In this document: positions 7,784 to 16,035 of the stretch, piece after piece
Layout of the letters: every line of letters starts with the position of its first letter
Numbering within the stretch: position 1 is the stretch's first letter
Source: JACQCF01 sp043742785
Lineage (GTDB): Bacteria; Omnitrophota; Gorgyraeia; Zapsychrales; Fredricksoniimonadaceae
Direction of reading: 5' to 3'
Assembly: GCA_043742785.1 (NCBI GenBank)
Contig: JAYTXU010000058.1
Location: 1-31,582 of the forward strand
Length of the DNA stretch: 31,582 nt
The notes under the pieces: generated by a model
The model's database searches: none
Told to the model about the DNA's origin: nothing
What the model saw: the letters and a program-made list of their open reading frames with translations, nothing else
Made by a program: the position numbers and the translations under genes

Positions 7784-9051
7784 TACTTAAGCCTTTCTAC
7801 AATTTTCTCCCAAGACACCTGTTCTTGAGCGCTTGTTTGCATATTTTTAACAGCTACTGTTTTATTCTTCATTTCTTCTTCACCTAAAATCAAAGCAAAA
7901 CGGCTATTAGCCTTATTAGCCTTGCCCATCTGAGATTTAACAGAACCAGCAGCATAACTCATATCTGCAGATATTCCAGCATTTCTCAATTGTGAAACAA
8001 TAGCAAACGCTTGGGAGCAATAAGAGCTATCCATCGCAATCACATAGGCATCAATAGAAGGAGCTTGGGCCACGGTTTGACCAGAAGCCAGCAGAATTCT
8101 TTCAATTCCTAAAGCAAAACCAATTGCTCCATACTCAATCTTTTCATTGCCACCTAACTCATGAATCAAACTATTGTAACGACCACCGGCACCAACAGCA
8201 TCCTGAGAACCTAAACCTTCAGCAGTAATTTCAAAAACTGTATGGGTATAATAATCTAAACCTCGAACTAAATGAGGAGCTATTTCAAATTTGATATCAA
8301 TATTTCTTAAAGTCTCTTGTACAGATTGAAAATACTTCTGACTTTCATTGGATAAAGGCAAATCTTTAACTAACAAACTTGCCACCTTACGGCAGGATTC
8401 TTTTTTACAATCAAGTACACGAAAAACATTGCGCTCATAACGACCTTGACAATCTTCACATAAATCACCTTTGTGTTTAGAAAGCTCCTCACGCAACCAA
8501 TTTGAGATATTTGCCTTATCTTCTTTAGAACCTAAACTATTAATTTTTAATCGCAGGCCTTTAACACCAAATTCACTTAATAAACGCATAGACAAAGTAA
8601 TCATTTCTGCGTCGAGGTAAGGCGAAGTCGAATTAGGCCCTATCGCCTCTGCTCCAATTTGATGAAACTGACGCAGTCTTCCTTTTTGCGGACGCTCTCC
8701 ACGAAACATGGGTCCCAAATAAAAAAGTTTGGATAAATTTTCCTTAACATCAAAACTATTTTCAAGATAAGAACGAACAACCGCAGCCGTACCTTCTGGA
8801 CGCAAAGCATTTCCCTCATCTTCTCTCTCTTTATTGGAAGATAACTCTAAAAGCTGTTTATTAACAACATCGCTAGTAGACCCAAGCGAGCGTTTAAACA
8901 ATGCTGTTTCTTCGTAAATAGGAGTACGTATTTCATGGTAGCCGTAGGACTTACAGATCTTGCGGGCTTTGAATTCTAGGTCTTCCCAAAGGGGAACTGC
9001 ATCAGGAAGGATATCGTAAGTCCCACGAGGGACAGAAAATTTCTTATTCAC
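7783..9051 (-). CDS. hisS: Histidyl-tRNA synthetase
   Basis: A 422-residue class II synthetase of normal length that charges tRNA-His. Visible landmarks are the N-terminal RGTYDILPD, motif 2 in FRGERPQKGRLRQFHQIGAE, the histidine-binding GLDYYTHTVFEI, a four-cysteine stretch (CEDCQGRYERN...CKKESC) that may be structural, and a C-terminal anticodon-binding domain. Translation starts at GTG 9051, 12 bases after the hup stop, with AGGAT just upstream. The stop overlaps the aspS start by one base. The hisS-aspS pair is a common bacterial arrangement. Confidence 0.95.
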   Translation of the reverse strand: MNKKFSVPRGTYDILPDAVPLWEDLEFKARKICKSYGYHEIRTPIYEETALFKRSLGSTSDVVNKQLLELSSNKEREDEGNALRPEGTAAVVRSYLENSFDVKENLSKLFYLGPMFRGERPQKGRLRQFHQIGAEAIGPNSTSPYLDAEMITLSMRLLSEFGVKGLRLKINSLGSKEDKANISNWLREELSKHKGDLCEDCQGRYERNVFRVLDCKKESCRKVASLLVKDLPLSNESQKYFQSVQETLRNIDIKFEIAPHLVRGLDYYTHTVFEITAEGLGSQDAVGAGGRYNSLIHELGGNEKIEYGAIGFALGIERILLASGQTVAQAPSIDAYVIAMDSSYCSQAFAIVSQLRNAGISADMSYAAGSVKSQMGKANKANSRFALILGEEEMKNKTVAVKNMQTSAQEQVSWEKIVERLK

Positions 9052-9063
9052 TTAAACCCGATC

Positions 9064-9336
9064 CTATTTAACCTTTTGTTTCATTTCTAAACCGGATTTG
9101 AAAACGACCACCTTACGAGGAGGAACAGGAACGCTCTCTCCTGTACGAGGATTACGTCCAAAACGAGCACGACGTTCTTTAATCTTAAAAACACCGAAAT
9201 TACGAAGCTCCACTTTCTCACCTCTCATCAAGGCATCGACAATTACATCAAAAGTCTTTTGAACAATCTTCTTAACGTCGACCTGTTTAATCCCTGTAGC
9301 ATCAGTAATGCGAAGTACAATATCTTTTTTAGTCAT
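9064..9336 (-). CDS. hup: HU/IHF-family nucleoid DNA-binding protein
   Basis: A 90-residue histone-like protein that bends and compacts DNA. The DNA-contacting arm is clear as RNFGVFKIKERRARFGRNPRTGE, with the invariant GRNPRTG and the following V-P-P-R-K-V-V-V-F-K-S-G strand. The N-terminal helices start TKKDIVLRI. HU cannot be separated from IHF on this evidence. It has a strong ribosome binding site (AGGAGA at 9345-9350) and its own near-consensus promoter with a leader of about 33 bases. It is the first gene of the long unit that continues into hisS and aspS. Confidence 0.94.
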   Translation of the reverse strand: MTKKDIVLRITDATGIKQVDVKKIVQKTFDVIVDALMRGEKVELRNFGVFKIKERRARFGRNPRTGESVPVPPRKVVVFKSGLEMKQKVK

Positions 9337-9375
9337 AAATCTTATCTCCTAAAAGTCAATCTAAGTTTCGTAACT

Positions 9376-9404
9376 ATAGTATCAACAAGGATTTAGGGTG
9401 TCAA
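9376..9404 (-). promoter_or_regulatory. Sigma70-type promoter of hup
   Basis: On the minus strand TTGACA (9399-9404) and TACTAT (9376-9381) are separated by exactly 17 bases, a near-consensus housekeeping promoter. The predicted start, near 9369, gives a short leader with AGGAGA before the hup ATG. The -35 box lies only ten bases past the msbA stop, and I see no terminator between, so msbA transcripts may also read in. Confidence 0.85.
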
Positions 9405-9413
9405 ATGAAAAAT

Positions 9414-11216
9414 CTAAGAAGCGCTTGAAAACTGAGTTTCATAAAGGCGGCGATACAAAGGACAAATAAAGAGAAGCTCATCATGCTTACCTAATCCTAC
9501 AATACGCCCCGCTTCTAAAACAACGATTTTATCAGCGCGCATAATAGTAGAAAGCCTGTGAGCAATGGCAATAACCGTACGATTTTTCATCAAGGAATCC
9601 AAAGCGTCTTGAACAAATTTTTCTGATTCAGAATCTAATTGAGAGGTTGCTTCATCTAAAATCAAAATAGGCGGGTTTTTTAATATAGCACGAGCGATAG
9701 TCAAACGCTGCTTCTCTCCACCAGAAAGCCTAAAACCTCGATCCCCCACCATGGTTTCATAACCATTAGGCATTTTCTCCACAAAATGATCAGCAAAAGC
9801 CATGCGTGCCGCCTCTTGAACCTGTTCTCTGGTCACTTCAAAAGTTCCATAGGCAATGTTATTTCGCACACTATCATTAAAAAGAATAGCTTCTTGAGTA
9901 ACAATCCCCACCTGTCCTCTTAATGATTTAAACGAAGCTTCTTTAACATCCATTCCATCAAAAATCACCTGACCGCTCGTTGCATCGTAAAACCTTGGAA
10001 TTAAATTAACCAAGGTTGACTTACCACTACCAGTCGGCCCTACAATAGCTACCAACTCACCTTTTTTAATAGTCAAATTAATATCATGCAAAACCGGGCC
10101 GGACACTTGGTCATAACTGAAGTTGACATTCTCTAATTGTATTTTCTGCTGCAGTAAACCAAACTCTTTGGCTGCAGGCTTCTCTACAACAGAGGGCTTA
10201 GTATCGAGCACTTCATAAATACGTTCATTGGCCGCCAAGGCCTGCTGAATAATGGCCTGTACATTAGCCATTCTCTTGATAGGACGAATCACCTGGAGAA
10301 TAGACGCAATGGAAAGAGAAAAAACACCGAATGATAGCTGTCCATCAAGTACATCTTTGCCCAAAATCAAAACAGCTGCAATCCCGCAAACAGCCCCTAC
10401 CATTTCAGTAATAGGACCCATGAGCATCAATCTCTTCAAACCCTTCATACGCAATTTGTAATAATCCTGATTCTGCTGATTAAAGCGTCTGATTTCATAA
10501 CGCTCTGTGCCAAAAGCTTTTAAAATGCGCACCCCTGAGATGGTCTCTAAAAGATGGGAATTAATATCCGCCATTTTTTCCTGCTGCCCTCTGGAGACTT
10601 TACGAAGTTGTTTACCAATAATAGCCATTGGAAATGCAATAAAAGGAACCATCACAAAAATCAATAATGTTCCATGAACATTAAAGGTAAGTGCCAGCGA
10701 CAAGAAAATAATTACCAAAACGGGTTGTCTGACTAAGTCTGTCACTGCATAAGAGACTGCGTTCTCAATAACACCTACATCATTGGTAATACGCGCCACC
10801 AGCTCCCCTGTTCTTCTTTTACTAAAATAATCCAAAGATAGTGTTTGAATTCGCTCAAAGAGTTTAGAGCGTACATCCCGCATGACACGCTGAGCCACAT
10901 CATTCATATAATAATCAGCAAAGAAAGATACCACTTGCTTAATCGCAAAAAGCATTAAAAAAGACAAAGGTACTGCAATAAACAAGGTATGAACATCAAC
11001 AGAGTTTAAATAATCAACTAAACGAGTAATAAAATGAGGAACTTTGTTGGGGACAACTATCTTCTTATTTGTAAAAATTCGATCAATCACTGGTAACATG
11101 AGGGTTAGCTGCACACCCTCAAACAGCGAAGACAGAAGAATAAAACTAATAGCCGTAAAAAAACGTTTTAAATGGCCTTTAAGAAATTGGAGAAGTTTTA
11201 AATAATTTCTTATCAT
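9414..11216 (-). CDS. msbA: MsbA-type lipid A/ABC exporter (fused permease and ATPase)
   Basis: A 600-residue half-transporter. Residues about 15-310 form six membrane helices with coupling segments, and about 355-595 form the nucleotide-binding domain. The latter has Walker A GPTGSGKS (393-400), signature LSGGEKQR (497-504), Walker B ILILDE (517-522) and the switch histidine His553 in IAHRLST. As a homodimer it would flip lipid A-core or another lipid across the inner membrane using ATP. Fused exporters look alike, so MsbA rests mainly on the divergent oxidoreductase-lpxB pair next door and on overall resemblance. The ATG at 11216 begins MIRNYLK. A weak promoter (TGTACA, 17 bases, TAAATT) may precede it on the minus strand. 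A drug or glycolipid exporter remains possible. Confidence 0.85.
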   Translation of the reverse strand: MIRNYLKLLQFLKGHLKRFFTAISFILLSSLFEGVQLTLMLPVIDRIFTNKKIVVPNKVPHFITRLVDYLNSVDVHTLFIAVPLSFLMLFAIKQVVSFFADYYMNDVAQRVMRDVRSKLFERIQTLSLDYFSKRRTGELVARITNDVGVIENAVSYAVTDLVRQPVLVIIFLSLALTFNVHGTLLIFVMVPFIAFPMAIIGKQLRKVSRGQQEKMADINSHLLETISGVRILKAFGTERYEIRRFNQQNQDYYKLRMKGLKRLMLMGPITEMVGAVCGIAAVLILGKDVLDGQLSFGVFSLSIASILQVIRPIKRMANVQAIIQQALAANERIYEVLDTKPSVVEKPAAKEFGLLQQKIQLENVNFSYDQVSGPVLHDINLTIKKGELVAIVGPTGSGKSTLVNLIPRFYDATSGQVIFDGMDVKEASFKSLRGQVGIVTQEAILFNDSVRNNIAYGTFEVTREQVQEAARMAFADHFVEKMPNGYETMVGDRGFRLSGGEKQRLTIARAILKNPPILILDEATSQLDSESEKFVQDALDSLMKNRTVIAIAHRLSTIMRADKIVVLEAGRIVGLGKHDELLFICPLYRRLYETQFSSAS

Positions 11217-11240
11217 GAATGGTCAAATTTACCACGGTGT

Positions 11241-11269
11241 TTGACTTTTGTACAGGCCTTTGTTACTAT
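11241..11269 (+). promoter_or_regulatory. Sigma70-type promoter giving a probable leaderless mRNA
   Basis: TTGACT (11241-11246), a 17-base spacer and TACTAT (11264-11269) form a near-consensus promoter. Only seven bases separate the -10 box from the ATG at 11277. Transcription would therefore begin at or within a base or two of the start codon, and no ribosome binding site fits between. Confidence 0.82.
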
Positions 11270-11276
11270 CCTTTCT

Positions 11277-12212
11277 ATGAAAAAAATTAATCTCGCTCTG
11301 ATCGGTTGCGGCTTCTTAGGAACTCGTCATTTAAAAACATTCCACTCTCTTAAATCTAAAGTTAATCTAGTGGCTATCTGCGATCATCACATTACCCACG
11401 CAAAGCCTTTAGCTAAACAGTACCATGTAGACCATATCAGCGATTATAAAGATCTCTTAGGCAAAGTCGAAGCGGTCAGCATCTGCACCCCTACCATTAC
11501 TCATTTTGAAATTGCTAAATTCTTCCTTGAAAACAAGATTCATACCTTTGTTGAAAAACCTATTACCTACACAATCGAAGAAGCTGAAATTCTAATCGAT
11601 ATTGCCCAAAGAAATAATGTCAAACTACAGGTCGGGCATGTAGAACGATTCAACAGCGCTTTTAGCGCCATTGCTCCTTTAGCAGCCAACCCCCTATTTA
11701 TCGAATGCCATCGTCTCAATCTGTTTCCAAACCGATCTCTGGACATTGGAGTTGTAATGGATTTAATGATTCATGATATAGATATCATCTTGGGGCTAGT
11801 CCAATCTTCGATTAAAGATATTCAAGCGGTTGGAATTAATGTTTTAACCGAGAAAGAGGATATTGCAAACGCACGCATCACCTTCCATAACGGATGTGTG
11901 TGTAATATTACAGCCAGCCGTATTTCTCCGGAAGTGACTCGCAAAATTCGTATGTTTATTCCTAATGCCTATATATCCTTAGATTATGCCAAACAAGAAG
12001 CTTTTCTCTACACCAAGGATGGTAAAGGCATCCACCGCAAATCTTTACCGATCGAAGAAGAAGAACCTCTTAAAAAAGAACTTGATCATTTTCTTAACTG
12101 TATCCTAGAAGATACAAAACCTCTAGTTTCAGGAGTCGAAGCCAAGGAAGCCCTCAAGGTAGCCTTAGAAATCACACATAAGATATGGGAACACAAAAAA
12201 AGTATCTTATAA
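11277..12212 (+). CDS. Gfo/Idh/MocA-family NAD(P)-dependent sugar oxidoreductase, GnnA-like candidate
   Basis: A 311-residue dehydrogenase with an N-terminal Rossmann fold, GCGFLG at 10-15 (GxGxxG), the family's EKP at 93-95, and the substrate-side GHVERFN and DLMIHDID (His166) motifs. Members oxidise sugars or nucleotide sugars with NAD. It lies just upstream of lpxB and divergent from msbA. In Acidithiobacillus and Leptospira the enzyme GnnA of this family oxidises UDP-GlcNAc at C3 for an amide-linked lipid A, so that role is a fair hypothesis. The GnnB aminotransferase is not in the window. The ATG at 11277 is chosen over a TTG at 11241 because that TTG is part of the -35 box and the Rossmann strand begins right after the ATG. 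Exact substrate is unproven. Confidence 0.85.
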   Translation: MKKINLALIGCGFLGTRHLKTFHSLKSKVNLVAICDHHITHAKPLAKQYHVDHISDYKDLLGKVEAVSICTPTITHFEIAKFFLENKIHTFVEKPITYTIEEAEILIDIAQRNNVKLQVGHVERFNSAFSAIAPLAANPLFIECHRLNLFPNRSLDIGVVMDLMIHDIDIILGLVQSSIKDIQAVGINVLTEKEDIANARITFHNGCVCNITASRISPEVTRKIRMFIPNAYISLDYAKQEAFLYTKDGKGIHRKSLPIEEEEPLKKELDHFLNCILEDTKPLVSGVEAKEALKVALEITHKIWEHKKSIL

Positions 12213-12255
12213 TTAATATTCCCTATTACTTCGAATGCGTGGACTTAATCTATCT

Positions 12256-13385
12256 ATGAATAAAAACCCCCACATTATGGTCATTGCCGGCGAGGCATCC
12301 GGCGATATACGTGCGGCAGAACTTGTTTCTGCTATCAAATTCCTTTCACCAAACATTGAATTCTCTGGCGTTGGCGGGGAATGTATGCAAAAAAGCGGGG
12401 TCGAACTTTTTGAGAATATCACATCTCTAGCTGTGATTGGCATCGTTGAAGTACTCAAAAATCTAGGAACCATCAAAAAAGTTTTTGAACGTGTTATTTT
12501 TGAAGTCGAAGCACAAATGCCTGATGCTGTCATCTTAGTGGACTACCCTGGTTTTAATTTACGCTTGGCTGCCGAACTTAAAAAACGTTCGATTAAGGTA
12601 ATCTATTACATTAGCCCTCAGGTCTGGGCTTGGAGAGAGAAACGCATCGAGAAAATAAAAAAGCTGGTTGATCGAATGATTGTACTCTTTCCTTTTGAAA
12701 AAGATCTCTACGCGCGTTATGGAATGGATGTGGATTACGTTGGCCATCCCCTAGTGGATGAAATCAAAATCCAGAAATCTCCTACCGAAGTTCTTAAATC
12801 CATCGGCCTTAAAATTCAAGGAGCAACAACAATTGGCCTTATGCCCGGCTCTCGTCAAAAGGAAGTCGAACGACATCTACCCGTAATGATTGAAGCAGCG
12901 CAAGAACTTTTCAAAAAGGATGAACGCCGGCAATTTCTCTTACTAAAAGCTTCAACCATTAAAATGGATTTCTTAAAAAAGCATCTACCTATTAATTTAC
13001 CTATAAAAATCTTTGAAGGAAGTTCTTATGATGGAATCAATGCTATGAATGCAGCCATTGTAGCATCTGGTACAGCAACTTTAGAAACAGCTCTTTTAGA
13101 GAAACCCATGGTCATTATTTATAAAACCTCCTGGCCAACCTACGTCATCGCTAAATCTGTCATCAAAATCCCCTATATCGGTTTAGTCAATGTAGTGGCA
13201 GGTAAAAAAAAATTGTCCCTGAATTAATTCAAAACGACTGCAACAGTGACCTTATTACAAAAACTATCGAATCTATCCTACACGATCAAACCATGATTGA
13301 AAATTTAAAGAAGGTTAAATCCGCCTTAGGCTCTTCTGGCGCAAGCCGCAGGGCAGCAGAAATTACATTAGGAGTACTTAAATAG
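12256..13385 (+). CDS. lpxB: Lipid-A-disaccharide synthase LpxB, frame interrupted at an A9 run
   Basis: LpxB joins UDP-2,3-diacylglucosamine and lipid X to make the lipid A disaccharide at the inner membrane. The N-terminus IMVIAGEASGD, the middle YYISPQVWAWRE and GHPLVDE, GLMPGSRQKEVERHLP, and GTATLETALL are all typical LpxB. The open frame then stops at 13227 just after VVAGKKK. Family members continue as AGR-x-(L/I)-V-x-E-L-(L/I)-Q. That continuation is present in the -1 frame from base 13212 (IVPELIQNDC...) to a TAG at 13383-13385, adding 57 residues and giving about 375 in total, a normal length. The switch falls on nine A's. Slippage on the run, ribosomal -1 frameshifting, a real mutation or a base-call error could explain it. 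The ATG at 12256 is preferred to 12235 by alignment; neither has a good ribosome binding site. Confidence 0.85.
13204..13212 (+). other. A9 homopolymer where lpxB changes frame
   Basis: Nine consecutive A's follow GGT in lpxB. Reading straight through stops at 13225-13227. One extra A, or two fewer, restores the LpxB frame (the second gives the better alignment, AGKKIVPEL). No obvious stem-loop follows, so polymerase slippage or a base-call error fits better than a classical programmed ribosomal frameshift. Confidence 0.8.
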
Positions 13386-13400
13386 TGCTATCTACTAAAT

Positions 13401-15191
13401 TTATTTCAAAATCTTAGGCAAGTAAGCAATCAAATCCTGCAATTGTAGAAAGTCTTTGACCATTTGTTCCTGAGGTACAATTGCTGAAGCAAATCGGACC
13501 AAATCGCAACGTTCGAAAAGGTCCTTAGTAGCCTGCAGTTGAGAAGCATCTACGGATCGTTCTTTAAGGTGAGTCTCTATCATGGGCCAATTTAATCCTG
13601 CCAGCGGAACATGCATCTTATCCGCTAAATAACCATTCAACGTTTTATAAAGACTACTGTAAAATTCTTTAACCCTATTCTGATCTAAATAAACCTTAGT
13701 ATTCTTAAGAAGCTCTTTAGCCTTAGAATCAGCCTTCCACTCTCTGGCAAAAATCTCATCCTTACTTAATCGATTTTGAAACTCTCTCCAAATCTTATAA
13801 CCAATCCATAAAGCTGCTGCCATTAAAACAAAGAACCAAAACCATAAATATTTAAAGATAGAAATAAATTTATTTAAGACATTCTTTATCAAACCTTTAG
13901 CTCCATCAAACTTAACGATAAAAGACTTCTCAGGAGCTACTTTAGTTTTATCAATAAAACCAAAAGCCTTAAACTCTTGCTCTTTAGCCTCTGCTAGAAC
14001 CTTAACAGGAAATGGTCCTTGAGAAATAGTCTTATACCTTTTTTCCTTCGGATCAAAATAACTAAAGGATAGTTCCGGCACTTCTGTAATGTCTTTGACT
14101 GTTGGAATAATCACTTGTTCAATAGTTCTAGAATTCTCATCATCTTTAACTTGAGGATCATAAATCTTAAAACGGCTGTCATTCAAAACAGGAAACACTA
14201 AATTCTTTAATCGCCCATCTCCTGTAATGGTCATACGCAAGGTCAATGGATCCCCCACTTTAACCGAAGAAGGACCAACACTAGCCTTAAAATCATATTG
14301 TCCAACAGCTCCAGAAAAATCTTGAGGTTTTCCCTCTAAAGGCAGCGGCAAGACATTAAGAAAAACTTCTGGTGCATTTAAAGTAATCGGCCTTGTTTGT
14401 GTATTAGAAAATAAGTCTCCAAAAATATCATTGCTGCGTCTGGAATGATAAACCAATTCTCCCTGAGCAAAAAAAGGTCCAATCGTTATACGTCCCGTTT
14501 GCGTTGGATAAATATTGGTTTCAAATCTTAAAGAATCAAAATTAACTCCATTAACAATTTCTTTCATCTTTTGCATATTAGTTGTTTGATCTGCCACAAA
14601 ACCATTAGGTGTCAAATAAGGAGCTGAAGCCAGCTGCAGCGATAATCCATTAACAAAAACCTTCATCACAAGGGGAGTCTTTTCTCCTAGATAAACTTCT
14701 TTAGATCCAACAAAAGACTTCATAAATACTTTATCAGTAATGCTTAGCTGATCCCCCACCTCTCCATCATCAACCAAATTTGCAGCTTGAGTCGTTTTCT
14801 CACCCACATCAATATCAATAGGAAGAGTTTGATACGTCACTCCTTCTAAAACCAATGGAATAGAAGGAATTTTATAATGCCCGACCTTAGAAGGGAAAAG
14901 ATTGTAAATAAAAGAATGCTCACTGGAAGAAACTCCATTAACAATGGTAAATCTCGTTGCCGGTCCTACATAGCGATAATCAAACCCATCAATTGCAGGT
15001 AAGACCATGACTGGAAAATCCCCTTTGGCTCCATGTACTGTTAGGGTCAACTCCAACATGTCCTGTAGAGATATCTTGTTAGCATTCACCGTTGCTTCGA
15101 AAGTAATATCTTCAGCTAAGGCATTGATAGGAAAGACAACTGCAACTAAACATAAAATTAAATTTAGAAAACTACCAATCACGATCCACAT
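13401..15191 (-). CDS. batD: BatD, large exported protein of the Bat aerotolerance cluster
   Basis: An exported membrane protein of about 596 residues. A signal peptide comes first (WIVIGSFLNLILCLVAVVF), then several beta-rich domains of the BatD oxygen-tolerance family with the repeated pattern SVKVGDPLTLRMTITGDGRLK (about 315-335). One membrane helix (about 450-472) follows, and a cytoplasmic helical tail. Position as the last gene after batC agrees with the order in Bacteroides and Leptospira. Its role there is linked to aerotolerance and stress but its molecular function is unknown. ATG 15191 is chosen over TTG 15218 because AAAGGAG sits 7 bases before it and a signal peptide begins at once. 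It overlaps the batC end by 20 bases. It converges on lpxB with a 15-base gap holding no clear terminator. Confidence 0.86.
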   Translation of the reverse strand: MWIVIGSFLNLILCLVAVVFPINALAEDITFEATVNANKISLQDMLELTLTVHGAKGDFPVMVLPAIDGFDYRYVGPATRFTIVNGVSSSEHSFIYNLFPSKVGHYKIPSIPLVLEGVTYQTLPIDIDVGEKTTQAANLVDDGEVGDQLSITDKVFMKSFVGSKEVYLGEKTPLVMKVFVNGLSLQLASAPYLTPNGFVADQTTNMQKMKEIVNGVNFDSLRFETNIYPTQTGRITIGPFFAQGELVYHSRRSNDIFGDLFSNTQTRPITLNAPEVFLNVLPLPLEGKPQDFSGAVGQYDFKASVGPSSVKVGDPLTLRMTITGDGRLKNLVFPVLNDSRFKIYDPQVKDDENSRTIEQVIIPTVKDITEVPELSFSYFDPKEKRYKTISQGPFPVKVLAEAKEQEFKAFGFIDKTKVAPEKSFIVKFDGAKGLIKNVLNKFISIFKYLWFWFFVLMAAALWIGYKIWREFQNRLSKDEIFAREWKADSKAKELLKNTKVYLDQNRVKEFYSSLYKTLNGYLADKMHVPLAGLNWPMIETHLKERSVDASQLQATKDLFERCDLVRFASAIVPQEQMVKDFLQLQDLIAYLPKILK

Positions 15192-16035
15192 GAGATTCTC
15201 CTTTGTGACGATCCACAAAATTCAAAAGACCTTTAGTAGCATCCTGGCGCTCATAATCCTCCAAAAGCTCCTTGGCTTGTTTTTGTTCTAAAGTTTGCTC
15301 TTTTCCTTCTTGAGGCTGAGCCTGCTGCTCTTCTTTATTCTCAGATTTTTGTTCTTCTGAATTTTCTAACCGCTGTCCCTTATCCTGCTTATTTTCTTCA
15401 GATTTCTTATTATCTTCCTTCTTGTTCTCCTCATTTGAGGAATTTTGTGATTGATTCTGGTCTTTATTTTGACCATTCTGCCCTTTATTTTTATCTTGTT
15501 TGGACTGATCATTCTTAGAGGACTGATTTTGTTGCTGCTGTTCTTTAGACTGCTCTTCTTTTTTCTTCTTTAGACGTTCTAATTCTTTCTGAACATATTC
15601 ATGATTATATTGAGCATCCTTATCTTTCGGATTTAATTTTAATGTTTTATCGTAACTCTCAATAGATTTCTGTAAGAAATTAATCGCTTCCTCAATCTTT
15701 TCATTCTCTAAAGAACTTCCCTTTTTATAAAGGGCATTACCTAAATTATAATAAGAACGTACAGACGTTTCTTTATTCTTATCAGAGAAGGATTTTTGTA
15801 AATGTTCAATAGATTGATCATAATTACCTTTCTTATAAAAAGTTGTCCCCAAATCATATTGAACAATATCCGCATTTTTATTTTGTTCTAAAGCACTTAT
15901 ATACTGATCAATAGCTCCATCCCATTGTTGCTTCTTAAATAATTCATTAGCTTTCTTTACCATATTCTCCTGCGATTCTCCCCAAGCAGAAGATGACAAT
16001 AACAACAAGATCACTAAAAATTTAGAAACTCTCAT
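15172..16035 (-). CDS. batC: BatC-like exported TPR protein with a long low-complexity tail
   Basis: A 287-residue protein with a signal peptide (cleavage likely after SSSAWG, about residue 19) and about three tetratricopeptide units (roughly 23-150, with ANELFKKQQWDGAIDQYISAL and YNLGNALYKKG). A tail of about 100 residues (155-255) is made almost wholly of Gln, Asn, Lys, Glu, Ser and Asp. The TPR part probably holds BatA, BatB or BatD partners in the periplasm. The tail is likely disordered and repeat-derived, so its length may vary between strains. A short conserved-looking segment after it (AKELLEDYERQDATKG) resembles the end of other BatC proteins. The ATG overlaps the batB stop by 4 bases. 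Confidence 0.86.
   Translation of the reverse strand: MRVSKFLVILLLLSSSAWGESQENMVKKANELFKKQQWDGAIDQYISALEQNKNADIVQYDLGTTFYKKGNYDQSIEHLQKSFSDKNKETSVRSYYNLGNALYKKGSSLENEKIEEAINFLQKSIESYDKTLKLNPKDKDAQYNHEYVQKELERLKKKKEEQSKEQQQQNQSSKNDQSKQDKNKGQNGQNKDQNQSQNSSNEENKKEDNKKSEENKQDKGQRLENSEEQKSENKEEQQAQPQEGKEQTLEQKQAKELLEDYERQDATKGLLNFVDRHKGESHVDRDW

Noticed and set aside
12208..12213. A perfect TATAAT just before lpxB
   Set aside because: Seventeen bases upstream the sequence is ATGGGA, which does not resemble a -35 box, and the hexamer overlaps the oxidoreductase stop codon; likely chance in AT-rich DNA.
12213..12533. Open frame on the minus strand inside lpxB (106 residues)
   Set aside because: It is fully antisense to the best-conserved part of lpxB, has no family resemblance and no ribosome binding site; a shadow frame.
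13373..13389. Short inverted repeat AGTACT/AGTGCT at the lpxB end, as a terminator between converging genes
   Set aside because: Only six pairs with a G-T, AT-rich, and no T run follows; too weak to call.
15192..15218. Longer batD start at TTG 15218
   Set aside because: The ATG at 15191 has AAAGGAG at good spacing and leads directly into a signal peptide; the extra nine residues would put a charged segment before a second start.
15280..15570. Repetitive Gln/Asn/Lys/Glu coding stretch as a possible tandem-repeat or CRISPR-like locus
   Set aside because: The repeats are irregular and confined to one reading frame of batC; no constant repeat-spacer pattern is present.
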